Program-made: the position numbers and the translations under genes
Notes under the pieces: generated by a model
Seen by the model: the letters and a program-made list of their open reading frames with translations, nothing else
What the model was told of the DNA's origin: nothing
The model's database searches: none
Part shown: positions 33,904 through 44,373 of the stretch, piece after piece
Position numbering within the stretch: position 1 is the first letter of the stretch
Layout: each line of letters begins with the position of its first letter
Source of the DNA: Aurantibacter crassamenti
Lineage (GTDB): Bacteria > Bacteroidota > Bacteroidia > Flavobacteriales > Flavobacteriaceae
Length of the DNA stretch: 64,000 bases
Direction: 5' to 3'
Assembly (NCBI RefSeq): GCF_016811105.1
Contig: NZ_JAFBGM010000001.1
Location: forward strand, 558,001-622,000

Positions 33904-36900
33904 TTAATAAGAAAGTACTTTTATTCTATCATTATTTGCACCAAATAAAAATGACTGAGCATTTGTCTGAGCAATTTTTATTGGCACAATACCCTTCACC
34001 TCTCTATCAATTAAAAGTTGACTTTCATTCATTGATACAGAAATAAATTCTTTTTTACCATTATTTAATAAAACTAGCCCAATACCTGCATCAGATCTAG
34101 GTGTTTCGACTTCTGAATCATATAAGTTACCAGCTACCAATAAATCAGGGAAATCATCGTGATTATAATCAAAAAATACAATGTTATTAATTGATGAAAA
34201 TTGAGCTTCTATAGGTAATTCATGAGCTTCAAAATTTCCATCACCAATGTTTTCAAACCATTGGTGACTAAATGTATTAATGGTCTTATGCATAGAATTT
34301 TCTAGCATTTTTTCCCCGTAAATATCATCAAGTTCAGCAGAAGCAAAAGATGCATAAGTTTCAAAATTCTTTTTAATCATTGGTATTTGCTGTGAAGAAC
34401 ATTCTCTACCACGTAAGGGTAGTTTAACACCTTTTTTTGTTACACTAAGCACAATATCTTGTCGATTATTTTCATCAAAATCATTTACATAAATCTCAAA
34501 AGGAGAATCTTTAGAACTTTTATACTTATAATTTAAACCAAGATTACCTACAACAAAATCTAAGTCACCATCTTTATCGAGGTCAGCTACTTCAATAGTA
34601 TTCCACCACCCCACTGTATTTTCAAATTTCTGTTTTTCAGTTACATTTCTCAACTGTTTTCCGTCATTTTCGAAAATAGTAACTGGCATCCATTCTCCAG
34701 TTACAACTAAATCTCTTATATTATCATTATTATAATCAAACCACACGGCATCAGTTACCATGCCAATATTTTGTAGTTCTGGAGCAATTTTTTCAGTAAC
34801 ATCAGTGAATCTAAGGGCAGCATTTTTTCCTCCTTTATTCTCTAATAGATAACTTCTAGGTGCCTGTAAATAATACCCTGGCTGAATTCTTCCGCCAATG
34901 AAAATATCAAGATCTCCATCATCATCAAAATCCAAAGGCAATACTTTTAAACCACTTGTGCTAATTGCAGGCAAAACATTTTCAGATTTGACAAAACCTT
35001 CAATGGTATTTAAATACAAGCGATCTTGATAATGACTTTTGTCAATAGCCACATCATTACCACCACTAACAACATAAAGATCTTGATCACCATCACCATC
35101 AAAATCAGCAAAAACAGCACCTACATCTTCAAAATTTTGATCATCTATCCAAGGTCCATTTAGTATTGAGAAAACTCCTTTTTTATCTTGGGTATACAGA
35201 GCAGCCTGTTGATTTTTAGCATTTCCTATAAAAAAATCTTCTAACCCATCATTATTTACATCACCAACAGCTAATGCCGGACCCAACTGCGAATTCTGAT
35301 GTGGCAAGAGTGGTTCAACTAAAAAATCATCGTATAAATCTTCTGTATGTTTAAATTTAATTTCCAGAGATTCAGTGATATCATTAAATCCATTAGATTT
35401 ATTGGTAACTGTTGGCTCATTATGTTGAGCATCATTATATTGAAGCATCACTGTCTGATTTGCAGAAACATTATTTATATGCTGTTCTTTACCATCAGGC
35501 CAAATAATTTTAATTGCCTCAACAGAATCCTGTTGTCCTAACCCAAAATGTAATATTGGCTCAACACTTGATTGAAAACCTCTTGTCAGACTTTGTTCTA
35601 ACCATTGAGTTGTATTACCTGATACTATTTTCACTTTAGCACCTAAACCCAATGAATTGTCTTTTGAACCTTTTAAATGAAATCTTAGATAATTTGAGCC
35701 TTCACTATTATTTTTTAGCAAGCTAGCATGATTATCTATATTATTCAATACCATATCTAAATCACCATCATTATCAAGATCACCATAGGCAACGCCATTT
35801 GAAAAGCCTTTTACGTTACCATTCCATTCTTCAGAAACGTCTTCAAATTTGTAATTACCTTTATTACGATACATAAAATTTTCAATTGGAGTTGATGGCG
35901 CCTTTTGCATATCTATCTTATTGGAAGTTAAAGAAGTGGCCTTTTCTTTATTTAACAAATCATTGTTATTAACATCTAATCGCATACCATTTGTAATAAC
36001 AATATCTTTTAAACCATCATTATCAAAATCAGCAAATAGTGGAGCCCAACTCCAATCTGTTGTTGCTACTCCTGAAAGTCTAGCTATATTACTAAGAATA
36101 GGTGTTCCGTTTTTATCAAACCCATTATTGACTTGAAGACTATTTTGCATGTACTGATAGTGAAAACCTAAATTCACCATTGAATAAAATGAGGTAGGAT
36201 TCATGCTAGCCATATTGGTTTTAGAACGAAAATGATCGTTCGGTGTCATATCTACCTGAACTAAATCAATCAAACCATCATTATTAAAATCTGCTGCATC
36301 AACACCCATTCCGAACATTGAAGTTTGTCGTGTAGTTTCTTTTAGTTTTTCAGAAAAAGTACCATCTCCATTATTTATATAAAAATAATCAGGTACATTA
36401 AAATCATTTGAGACATATAAATCTTGCCATCCATCATTATTAAAATCTGAAGCCACAACGCCTAAAGAAAGTCCAAAATTTAGCAGTTTAGATTCTTCTG
36501 TAACGTCTACAAATTTTCCTTCACCATTATTTTTATACAAATGACCAGACTCATTTGCTTTTCGCAATTGCATCTTATCATAATAATAATCATTGGGCAT
36601 GGTTAATGGAATAATAGGATAATTAGCTACATATAAATCTAAATCACCATCATTATCATAATCAAAAAAAGTTGCTTGAATAGAATTACCATTATCTGCA
36701 ATACCGAACTCTTCAGCCTTTTCACTAAAAGACATATCGCCATTATTTATGAAAAGTTGATTTTGCGTAAGCTCTCCTAAGCCTGATACACTTACATAAA
36801 TATCTAACCAACCATCGGCATTAATATCTACCATTGTTACACCAGTGTACCATCGTGAATCACCCGCAATTATATTGTTTAAAGCAACGTCTTCAAACTT

Positions 36901-37209
36901 CATATCTCCCTTATTCAGATATAATTTGTTAGGAGTCATATTACCGGTGAAGTAAACATCTGAAAGACCATCATTATTTAAATCACCTATTCCTACACCT
37001 CCACCCATATAGATATAAGGAAAAGTATTGTAGTTAAAAGTGTCAGATACTTTTATTGTATTGCTAAAATCAATTCCTGATTCGCTAGTATTAATAATTT
37101 CAAATCCGCTTTTTACAGACTCTTGATCTTCATTGCTATTTATACAACTCATGACCAAACTCAAGATTAAAACCAGTAGAATTTTTATTGACTTATAAAT
37201 ATACCTCAT
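33904..37209 (-). CDS. Giant FG-GAP/VCBS-repeat lipoprotein with ASPIC/UnbV domain
   Basis: A 1,101-residue surface or periplasmic lipoprotein: the signal peptide ends in LVMSC with Cys22 as the lipidated residue. The chain contains at least twelve FG-GAP/VCBS repeats, seen as recurrent 'DFNNDGxxDLYV' and 'DFDxDGDxDL' calcium-binding loops predicted to form beta-propellers. In the middle it has an ASPIC/UnbV domain ('SLGLGAKVKIV... GFQSSVEPILHFGLG'). Such CRTAC1-like proteins often follow SusC/SusD in marine Bacteroidota, but their role is not established; glycan binding or a catalytic role are both possible. The ATG at 37209 is preferred to a frame start at 37269 because the lipoprotein signal begins there. 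Confidence 0.9.
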   Translation of the reverse strand: MRYIYKSIKILLVLILSLVMSCINSNEDQESVKSGFEIINTSESGIDFSNTIKVSDTFNYNTFPYIYMGGGVGIGDLNNDGLSDVYFTGNMTPNKLYLNKGDMKFEDVALNNIIAGDSRWYTGVTMVDINADGWLDIYVSVSGLGELTQNQLFINNGDMSFSEKAEEFGIADNGNSIQATFFDYDNDGDLDLYVANYPIIPLTMPNDYYYDKMQLRKANESGHLYKNNGEGKFVDVTEESKLLNFGLSLGVVASDFNNDGWQDLYVSNDFNVPDYFYINNGDGTFSEKLKETTRQTSMFGMGVDAADFNNDGLIDLVQVDMTPNDHFRSKTNMASMNPTSFYSMVNLGFHYQYMQNSLQVNNGFDKNGTPILSNIARLSGVATTDWSWAPLFADFDNDGLKDIVITNGMRLDVNNNDLLNKEKATSLTSNKIDMQKAPSTPIENFMYRNKGNYKFEDVSEEWNGNVKGFSNGVAYGDLDNDGDLDMVLNNIDNHASLLKNNSEGSNYLRFHLKGSKDNSLGLGAKVKIVSGNTTQWLEQSLTRGFQSSVEPILHFGLGQQDSVEAIKIIWPDGKEQHINNVSANQTVMLQYNDAQHNEPTVTNKSNGFNDITESLEIKFKHTEDLYDDFLVEPLLPHQNSQLGPALAVGDVNNDGLEDFFIGNAKNQQAALYTQDKKGVFSILNGPWIDDQNFEDVGAVFADFDGDGDQDLYVVSGGNDVAIDKSHYQDRLYLNTIEGFVKSENVLPAISTSGLKVLPLDFDDDGDLDIFIGGRIQPGYYLQAPRSYLLENKGGKNAALRFTDVTEKIAPELQNIGMVTDAVWFDYNNDNIRDLVVTGEWMPVTIFENDGKQLRNVTEKQKFENTVGWWNTIEVADLDKDGDLDFVVGNLGLNYKYKSSKDSPFEIYVNDFDENNRQDIVLSVTKKGVKLPLRGRECSSQQIPMIKKNFETYASFASAELDDIYGEKMLENSMHKTINTFSHQWFENIGDGNFEAHELPIEAQFSSINNIVFFDYNHDDFPDLLVAGNLYDSEVETPRSDAGIGLVLLNNGKKEFISVSMNESQLLIDREVKGIVPIKIAQTNAQSFLFGANNDRIKVLSY

Positions 37210-37364
37210 AACATTTGCAACGTAATTTTCAATTTCACACTTTAAATTGATAATATGCATGAAAATCATTAGTCCGATTTTAACTATACAATATAATGCC
37301 TTTACTAGTACTTTATATATAAAACATCATGCAATGAACTAATAATTTTATAAAGTTTAGCAGT

Positions 37365-37398
37365 TAAAAAAGGATAATCCCCAGCGTAAACTGAGGAT
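37365..37398 (-). terminator. Possible attenuator after susD
   Basis: Minus-strand hairpin ATCCTCAG/CTGGGGAT (8 bp, one G-U pair, TTTACG loop) between susD and the FG-GAP gene, followed four bases later by TCCTTTTTT. It could partly terminate transcription, giving more SusC/SusD than downstream products. Confidence 0.5.
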
Positions 37399-37437
37399 CA
37401 TCTTCAACTCAAAAAACATTTTAAAAACTCAATATTC

Positions 37438-38970
37438 TTACCAACCTGGGTTTTGATTCAGGTTAGGATTTGATTCAACATCTTGCGCAGGAATTGGCAA
37501 GTATTCATGTCTACCTCTAATGAAAGTACCCAAACTATTTGATCTGAATTCCGGGTTTTGTTCGAACCTATCAGCGGCAATGCCCCATCTATTTAAATCA
37601 AACATTCTATTACCTTCAATAGCAAGTTCTTTTACTCTTTCATCACGAATTGCTTGTCTTAACCCTTCTTGATTCAAACCTTCAATTGCTGGCATATTAA
37701 CTCTAGCTCTTACTTCATTCAATGCATCAAATGCAGCTTGAGACCCACCATTAACTTCGTTTTCAGCTTCAGCATACATTAATAGAACATCAGCATACCT
37801 GAATATTTTCCAGTTATTAGTTGCCCCTTGCCAAGAACCTGGAGTTAAAGCATTTTCTTTTCTGAAATTCAAATATTTTCGAGCCCAAACTCTATTTAAA
37901 TCATCACCCAACATTTTTTCAGCAAACACATCTTGATAAATCATAGCACCAGGATAGTTCCACAAAATAGTTGCTTTTGCTCTTGGATCTTCTTGAGCAT
38001 CAACTGTTTGTTCATTAAGAAACAAATCTAAAACCCATTGGTTTACGCTAAAACTTTGCTGACTACTATAGTTACGTGGTGCAACATCTGCCTCCCAAGC
38101 TTGTGCTCTGTAAACATTACCACCAGCACCACCCCATGTACCCGTTTCATTACCGTCATACTGAATTTCAAATAAAGACTCTTTTGTGTTTTTTATTTCT
38201 TCAGTAAAATTATCATTGTAATTTTCGTTTAATTCATAGAACTCCGAATCCATTACCTTTTTAAATTCTATTGCAGCTTTAGCATCATCATGAATTGACA
38301 AATAAGATCTACCTAAAAAAGCAGTAGCAGCACCCCATGTAGCTCTACCTACTTCTCCTTTAGGTGGCTGACCATCTTGTGGTAAATTAGCTTGGGCAAC
38401 AATAAAATCACTAATCACAGCATTATAAGTAGCTTCTACCGTAGAATTAGGCAAGAAAAGGTCATCTAAACCAGTTGGCTCTTCTAAACTTAATGGAGAT
38501 GTACCCCATAAATTAACGATATAGAAATAAGCTAAACCTCTTAAAAAGTGAGCTTCACCTAAAATTTCACTTTTCCTTGCCTCATCCATTTCAATTTCGG
38601 GCACCCTATTTATAACTTGATTAGCTCTCGCTACCATATTATAAAACTCAGTATATATTTCACGGTTTCTTGGGTTTTCAGGTCGAATAGATAAAGCTCC
38701 CGCATCGTTCACATTTGACTGTGGAAAAGGATTAGCAATATCAGACCTATGAATAAGATGAATACCTGTTAATATTCTACCAAATAATGGAATGGTTGGT
38801 AGTGGCGCATAAACTGCAGTTAAACCACCTTCAGCATGCTCTTCATTTTGCCAAAAACTTTCAGGTGTAGGGCTATTCGGATTTGTAAGATCCAACTCAT
38901 TTGTGCAACTGTTATTGACGAATAAGCCAACAATTGCAAATGCAAGATATATTCTTATATTATTTTTCAT
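37438..38970 (-). CDS. SusD/RagB-family outer membrane glycan-binding lipoprotein
   Basis: A 510-residue lipoprotein that forms the lid of a SusCD glycan importer on the cell surface. Its lipobox Cys22 is in VNNSCTNELDLTNP; 'ESFWQNEEHAEGGLTAVYAPL' is the SusD-like N-terminal opening. TPR-type helices follow ('EILGEAHFLRGLAYFYIVNLWG'), and it ends with the RagB motif 'AIRDERVKELAIEGNRMFDLNRWG' and 'PIPAQDVESNPNLNQNPGW'. Located 23 bp downstream of susC. The glycan is inferred to be fucose-rich and sulfated from the surrounding enzymes. Confidence 0.96.
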   Translation of the reverse strand: MKNNIRIYLAFAIVGLFVNNSCTNELDLTNPNSPTPESFWQNEEHAEGGLTAVYAPLPTIPLFGRILTGIHLIHRSDIANPFPQSNVNDAGALSIRPENPRNREIYTEFYNMVARANQVINRVPEIEMDEARKSEILGEAHFLRGLAYFYIVNLWGTSPLSLEEPTGLDDLFLPNSTVEATYNAVISDFIVAQANLPQDGQPPKGEVGRATWGAATAFLGRSYLSIHDDAKAAIEFKKVMDSEFYELNENYNDNFTEEIKNTKESLFEIQYDGNETGTWGGAGGNVYRAQAWEADVAPRNYSSQQSFSVNQWVLDLFLNEQTVDAQEDPRAKATILWNYPGAMIYQDVFAEKMLGDDLNRVWARKYLNFRKENALTPGSWQGATNNWKIFRYADVLLMYAEAENEVNGGSQAAFDALNEVRARVNMPAIEGLNQEGLRQAIRDERVKELAIEGNRMFDLNRWGIAADRFEQNPEFRSNSLGTFIRGRHEYLPIPAQDVESNPNLNQNPGW

Positions 38971-38993
38971 TTCTTGTTTTTTTAAAGTTTATT

Positions 38994-41900
38994 CTAAAAA
39001 CCAATCTGAACTCCGAAAAGTAAATTTTTGTTATTTGGATAGGCTCTACGATCAACTCCACCATCAAATAATCCACCATCGCCATCTAAAGGTCTACCTA
39101 ATTCTGGATCATACCCTTTATAATCAGTAAACGTAAGTAGGTTTTGACCTGTAACATAGAATCTTAAATTAGTGATATAAAATTGCTCAGTAAAATCAGT
39201 TGATAATGTATAACCCAATTGAAAAGTTTTCAATCGCAAATAAGAACCATCTTCTACTAAATAATCTGATGGTCTCTTATTTAAAGCTAAATCTCTTATG
39301 GTCGCTCTTGGAACCGTTGTATTTGTATTAGTAGGTGTCCATGCGTTTAAGGCCTCTGTAGATTTAATCCCTCTAGTACCATCTAAAACGTAGTGATATC
39401 GCTTACCATTCCACAATTCATTGCCTTCAACACCTTGAATAAATAAGGATAAATCAAAATTTTTGTAATCCATATTAAAGGCTATACTATATTCAAAATC
39501 AGGAATTGGACTACCCAAATACGTTTGATCATCATCATCAATAACCCCATCTGGGGTTAAATCAACAAAATTCATATCACCTAAAACGGCATTAGCTCTT
39601 CCATCTACAGTAATTTGTTCTTGTGTTTGATAAACGCCTTCAGTTATTAAACCATAAAAACTTCCAACAGGCTGTCCCACATCAGTTCTAGTTGCCTGAT
39701 ATCCTCCTTGTGTATATGCACCACCAGTAATTGCATTTACACCATCACCCAATGCTATTACTTCATTTTTTAAGGTGTTGAAGTTTAAAGTTACATCAAA
39801 GTTAACGCCTTCATCATCTAAAGAAAAGTGACGATAAGTACCTCCAAATTCAAATCCACTATTATCTATTGTTGCGGCATTACTTGGTAATGAAGAACCC
39901 GTACCTCCACTTAGTGGAATTGGAACATTTACAAGAATATCTTCTGATCTCTTTTTAAAGTACTCTGCTGAAAAACTTACTTTTCCATCTAAAAATTCAG
40001 CATCGAAACCGTAATTTTGAATAGTTGTGGTTTCCCACTTTAAATCAGGATTGGCTAGTTGCGTTACAATAGACCCACCATAAACAGTACCTCCTAGGTT
40101 ATAAAAGTTGCTTGTATTCAAGGCGCTTGAGGTTATGTAGTTTGGATTGTTTCCTGAAACATTTTGTGACCCTAACAAACCATAACTTCCTCTTAATTTT
40201 AAGTTACTTACAAAACCATCTTGCGGAAAGAAATTCTCTTTACTTATTCTCCATCCGAGTGAACCAGAAGGAAATACTCCCCATCTGTTTTCTTCTTTAA
40301 ATCTTGAAGATCCATCACGTCTTATAGTTGCGCTTAAAATATACTTTCCATCATAATCATAATCTAAACGGCCTAGATATGAAGTAAGTGCGTTTTCTTG
40401 TAGATTACCAGTTGTGTTGTCAGTATTATCATCAGCGGCATCAAGTACTCTAAATTCATTAAAAATAAAGTTAGTTCCAATTCCACCTGCAGATCTAGCT
40501 TTAATTGACTGAGTAGTAAAACCAGCTAAAAGCGTTAACCCATGTTTACCAAATGTGTTATTATACTCCACAGTATTCTCCATTAATGAACTAACTGATC
40601 GTAAATAATTTTCAGATAAGCGTGCTATTGTCTCTGACGCCTCTTGCGAAGTACTTTGAAAGAAGGTTGGTTGAAACGCATAATTGTGAGTCAGTGAATA
40701 ATCTATACCCAAATTCATTTTATAAACAAAGTTCTTAGTTAATTGTAGTTTTGGCTGAACTGATCCTACCAAACGATCTGTTGTAACTAAATTATCATGT
40801 ATAATAGCTCTACCATACCAGTTTATACCTCTAGCTAACCCGTGTAAATTTGGGTCTAAACCAGCAAAACCACCTTCATTATTTTCATCATAAACGCCAA
40901 TAGTTGGTGGTACTGCACCTTCCCTATTAAAGAAGTTATTATCATTTCTTTGTTCTCTAGACAATAAAAGACTTTGTGATAATGAGAAAATACCCTTCTT
41001 AAAACTTGTATTGGCCGTAACGTTATATCTTTTAAAATCAGAATCAACTACAACTCCTTCTTGATCTAAAACCTGACCAGAAACATAAAAACGTGCATTT
41101 TCAGAACCACCTGAAACATTCAAATTATACTCTTTATACATAGCTGAGTTCAATGACAAATCTTGCCAGTCAGTATCTATATTTGGGTCAAAACCTGTAT
41201 CATTTGGAATAGCTCTGGCGTCACCATCATTATCTCTAGCCATATTATGCCAATCTGCATACTCACGTGCATTTAATAAATCTAAATACTTTGTTGGTGC
41301 TTGATATCCAATTTTAGTCTCGAAGTTAATTATTACATCACCTACGCTTCCTTTTTTAGTAGTAATTAAAACCACACCATTAGAAGCCCTACTACCATAG
41401 ATAGCTGCCGAAGAAGCATCCTTTAAAACACTTATTGACTCGATATCATTAGGATTCAAAAATGACATTGATTCTACAATATTTCCGTCCACTACATACA
41501 ACGGTTGGTCATTACCGAAAGAACCTGTACCCCTAATTACAACATTTACACCTGCACCGGGTGCACCTCCATTAGCTTCAACTTTTACACCAGGCACACG
41601 ACCTTGCAAAACACCTGCACTATTAGCATAAGATACTTTTTTTACTTCCTCACTCTTAATAATACCTACAGAACCTGTTAACAATGCTTCTTTTTGTGTA
41701 CCATAACCAATTACAACAACCTCTTCTAAGTTAGATGCATCAACCACCATATCTACATTAATTGTAGATGCATTGGCGACCGTAATAGACTGGGTTTTCA
41801 TACCTATATATGAAAACACTAAAACATCACCACTATCAGCATTAATAGAATAGTTTCCATCAAAATCAGTCTGGGTGCCTTTCACAGTTCCTTCAATCAA

Positions 41901-42122
41901 TACATTTACACCAGGAAGCGGAACACCACCATCGTCTAAAACAGTACCAGAAATCTGCTGCTGTACCGATTCAAAAACTATTAAATCAGAATTTAGTTCA
42001 GAAAATGCCCAAACATTCATTTGCGTAGATAAAGTAGCCACAATTAATAGTGCAAACCACTTTTTTCGCTTTGGCCAATGGAATGCATAAACTGCATTAC
42101 TTGCCGCATTTCGTTTTTTCAT
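38994..42122 (-). CDS. SusC/RagA-family TonB-dependent outer membrane transporter
   Basis: A 1,042-residue outer membrane channel importing oligosaccharides with SusD. After a signal sequence it has a carboxypeptidase-regulatory-like domain ('ISGTVLDDGGVPLPGVNVLI' onward), a plug domain starting at 'VVVIGYGTQKEALLTGSV', and a C-terminal 22-strand barrel with the usual 'YLRLKTFQLGYTL' and 'FYVTGQNLLTFTDYKGYDPE'. The ATG at 42122 (MKKRNAASN) is used; the frame extends to a TTG three codons upstream. First gene of the SusCD unit, 302 bp downstream of the first sulfatase stop. Confidence 0.97.
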   Translation of the reverse strand: MKKRNAASNAVYAFHWPKRKKWFALLIVATLSTQMNVWAFSELNSDLIVFESVQQQISGTVLDDGGVPLPGVNVLIEGTVKGTQTDFDGNYSINADSGDVLVFSYIGMKTQSITVANASTINVDMVVDASNLEEVVVIGYGTQKEALLTGSVGIIKSEEVKKVSYANSAGVLQGRVPGVKVEANGGAPGAGVNVVIRGTGSFGNDQPLYVVDGNIVESMSFLNPNDIESISVLKDASSAAIYGSRASNGVVLITTKKGSVGDVIINFETKIGYQAPTKYLDLLNAREYADWHNMARDNDGDARAIPNDTGFDPNIDTDWQDLSLNSAMYKEYNLNVSGGSENARFYVSGQVLDQEGVVVDSDFKRYNVTANTSFKKGIFSLSQSLLLSREQRNDNNFFNREGAVPPTIGVYDENNEGGFAGLDPNLHGLARGINWYGRAIIHDNLVTTDRLVGSVQPKLQLTKNFVYKMNLGIDYSLTHNYAFQPTFFQSTSQEASETIARLSENYLRSVSSLMENTVEYNNTFGKHGLTLLAGFTTQSIKARSAGGIGTNFIFNEFRVLDAADDNTDNTTGNLQENALTSYLGRLDYDYDGKYILSATIRRDGSSRFKEENRWGVFPSGSLGWRISKENFFPQDGFVSNLKLRGSYGLLGSQNVSGNNPNYITSSALNTSNFYNLGGTVYGGSIVTQLANPDLKWETTTIQNYGFDAEFLDGKVSFSAEYFKKRSEDILVNVPIPLSGGTGSSLPSNAATIDNSGFEFGGTYRHFSLDDEGVNFDVTLNFNTLKNEVIALGDGVNAITGGAYTQGGYQATRTDVGQPVGSFYGLITEGVYQTQEQITVDGRANAVLGDMNFVDLTPDGVIDDDDQTYLGSPIPDFEYSIAFNMDYKNFDLSLFIQGVEGNELWNGKRYHYVLDGTRGIKSTEALNAWTPTNTNTTVPRATIRDLALNKRPSDYLVEDGSYLRLKTFQLGYTLSTDFTEQFYITNLRFYVTGQNLLTFTDYKGYDPELGRPLDGDGGLFDGGVDRRAYPNNKNLLFGVQIGF

Positions 42123-42424
42123 TTTTGTCAATTTAAGTTAAGTTGGAGTAGTTGAAAATTTAGTTTTTGAGAAATCGAATGAAAATCAATAAAAAATCAA
42201 TCACATCATTAATATACTAGACGAAATTATACGAATTGAACAAACTCAGCCACCAAAAAATAAACCAATAATGATACTTTTTTTGCGCCAAGTAGGCTAA
42301 ATGATCATTTTATTAGATAATATTTAATTAAATAGTACTTGTTCTCATAATTATAATCGTACAAACCGAACAACAGATAAAAGCAAATACGAACTCATTT
42401 ATAATTAATTTACTTTTAATTATA
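42123..42424. other. 302-bp intergenic region upstream of susC
   Basis: AT-rich, no protein frame or RNA gene seen. On the minus strand a TAATTTCG octamer (42222-42229) is one mismatch from the -7 consensus and could start the susC mRNA with a long leader. Two adjacent similar decamers, ACGAAATTAT and ACGAATTGAA (42221-42240), might be regulator half-sites. Both are weak observations. Confidence 0.3.
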
Positions 42425-44266
42425 CTATAACTTTTCAATATATACATAATAGGCTGCATGAGTTCTATTATCAATGTCAATTAATTGCGCTTCCATATCA
42501 TATTTGCCAGCAGATATTTGAGCCGTAAACGAAACTTCTTTTTGGCTTTTTTCAATTTTAGAAGTTTTTTCAAAATCTGCGATATAGAGGTATGCCTTAT
42601 CAAAGTCAGATTTTGTGCTAGCAGGCATTGTAGCATCTAATTCAATTCTTTTCTTTTCCGCTGAAAATGTTTCATTTATTGCTAAACCACTTTCAAGAGG
42701 AAACCGACATAAACTAATTTTATAGTCTCCATCTTCTACAATTTCAATTTTCCATCTACCCGTAGCTGGTAATGCTTTTGCAGCAGCGTGTTGATGCCAC
42801 GTGCCATTGAATTTTCCAGTCATTAAATCATGTGTAGAAATTCTAACTGGGTTTTCTTTAGGTGAGCCAGCTTTAATATAGGCGTGACGTTCAATAACAC
42901 CTTCATCAATAATAGATTGCCACCATTTTTCATATCCGAGAGCAAGTTTTTCAACCACTTCAGGGTGCTGATTGAATACATTTTTTTTCTGCCCTCGATC
43001 AAGATTCATATTATATAATTCAGAACCATTAACCAGTCGCCAATCATCATCCATCACAGAATATTTTCTGTATTTAACCAAATTCTGCAGGCGCTGCGTA
43101 TCCATATACAAAATTCTGTTAGGCCATTGTTCAGCATTTTGATAAAGTAATGGCTTCAAGCTTTTTCCATCTAGTGGTTTTATTGGATTAAAATCTAAGT
43201 CTAAAAGTTCAACAAAAGTTGGCAACAAATCATAATGAGCTACTAATTTATCTATGTCTTTACCTCCTGTTAGTTTACCATCAGGCCAACGAATGAATAA
43301 TGGTACACGATGGCCACCTTCATACTCGCTTCCTTTTGCTCCTTTAAGGCCTGCATCAAATATTTTGTTTCCACCAGCAGTTCCATTATCCGTAGTAAAA
43401 ATTAGAATAGTGTTATCTGCAATATTTAAAGCATTCAATTTATCTTGAAGAAGCTTAAAATTGTCATCGATATTCGTAATCATTCCGTAAAAACGTTGAA
43501 AATTTTCTTCTAATCCGTCTATCCCTCTATACAAATCCATATATTCTTTAGGTACATTCAATGGGCCATGTGGCGCATTTGTAGCTATATAACAGAAAAA
43601 AGGCCTGTCTTTATTATCTTCAATAAAATTCAACGCTTCTGAAAAGAAAACATCAGTACAGTACCCATCATATTTTTGAGTTTGACCATTGTGCCAATAG
43701 GTATCATCGAAATAATCATTACCCCAATAATCTGGGCCTTGACCAATTCCACCTCCACCATGTCTAACAACCTCATGAAAACCACGATCTTTTGGTCTAT
43801 ATGGGTAATTGTCACCTAAATGCCATTTACCAAACATGCCATTGGTATATCCATTTTGTGCAAATATTTGAGGCAGTGTTACCTCATCTTCAAAAAGTAT
43901 TGAACGCCCAGAAATAGTATGAAAAACGTTTAATCTATTTGTATGCCGGCCTGTCATAATTGCACCTCTACTAGGGGCACAAGTTGTAGATACATGATAA
44001 TTAGTAAACCGTATTGCGTCTGTGTAGAACTTATCTATATTTGGAGTTTTTATGTAAGGGTTACCATAACAACTTAAATCACCCATGCCTTGATCATCTG
44101 TAATTACAACAATTACATTTGGCTTTTTTTTAGAAATTGTTTGCCCCTGAATACTACCCGATAAAATACCTATAGTAAAAATCAATAATGAAATCTTATT
44201 TTTTACTAGGCTTCTAAAAGAATTGTGTATTAACTTTTTGCAAATGTTATTTTCATTTAATTTCAT
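42425..44266 (-). CDS. Type I sulfatase with C-terminal extension
   Basis: A 613-residue exported sulfatase that removes sulfate esters from carbohydrate. The formylglycine site is C-x-P-S-R as TTCAPSRGAIMTGRH, with Cys96. Metal-binding 'VIVVITDDQGMGDLSCYG' at the N-terminal side and 'IFTTDNGTAGG' are typical. A membrane-targeting segment 'KISLLIFTIGILSGSIQGQ' precedes. After the catalytic region, about 120 residues form a beta-rich C-terminal domain ('ATGRWKIEIVEDGDYKISLCRF'). The ATG at 44266 was chosen over a frame start at 44338. The SulfAtlas subfamily cannot be assigned by eye. Needs an anaerobic-type or FGE maturase encoded elsewhere. Confidence 0.92.
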   Translation of the reverse strand: MKLNENNICKKLIHNSFRSLVKNKISLLIFTIGILSGSIQGQTISKKKPNVIVVITDDQGMGDLSCYGNPYIKTPNIDKFYTDAIRFTNYHVSTTCAPSRGAIMTGRHTNRLNVFHTISGRSILFEDEVTLPQIFAQNGYTNGMFGKWHLGDNYPYRPKDRGFHEVVRHGGGGIGQGPDYWGNDYFDDTYWHNGQTQKYDGYCTDVFFSEALNFIEDNKDRPFFCYIATNAPHGPLNVPKEYMDLYRGIDGLEENFQRFYGMITNIDDNFKLLQDKLNALNIADNTILIFTTDNGTAGGNKIFDAGLKGAKGSEYEGGHRVPLFIRWPDGKLTGGKDIDKLVAHYDLLPTFVELLDLDFNPIKPLDGKSLKPLLYQNAEQWPNRILYMDTQRLQNLVKYRKYSVMDDDWRLVNGSELYNMNLDRGQKKNVFNQHPEVVEKLALGYEKWWQSIIDEGVIERHAYIKAGSPKENPVRISTHDLMTGKFNGTWHQHAAAKALPATGRWKIEIVEDGDYKISLCRFPLESGLAINETFSAEKKRIELDATMPASTKSDFDKAYLYIADFEKTSKIEKSQKEVSFTAQISAGKYDMEAQLIDIDNRTHAAYYVYIEKL

Positions 44267-44373
44267 AAGAACTTTTTTATAGTATTTTAATCTACGTACT
44301 TTATATTCTACTGAGCAAATAAGCGAATAAAAAGTCATTGTTAACTTCTAATTTCAGTCAGAGAAACAAACAA

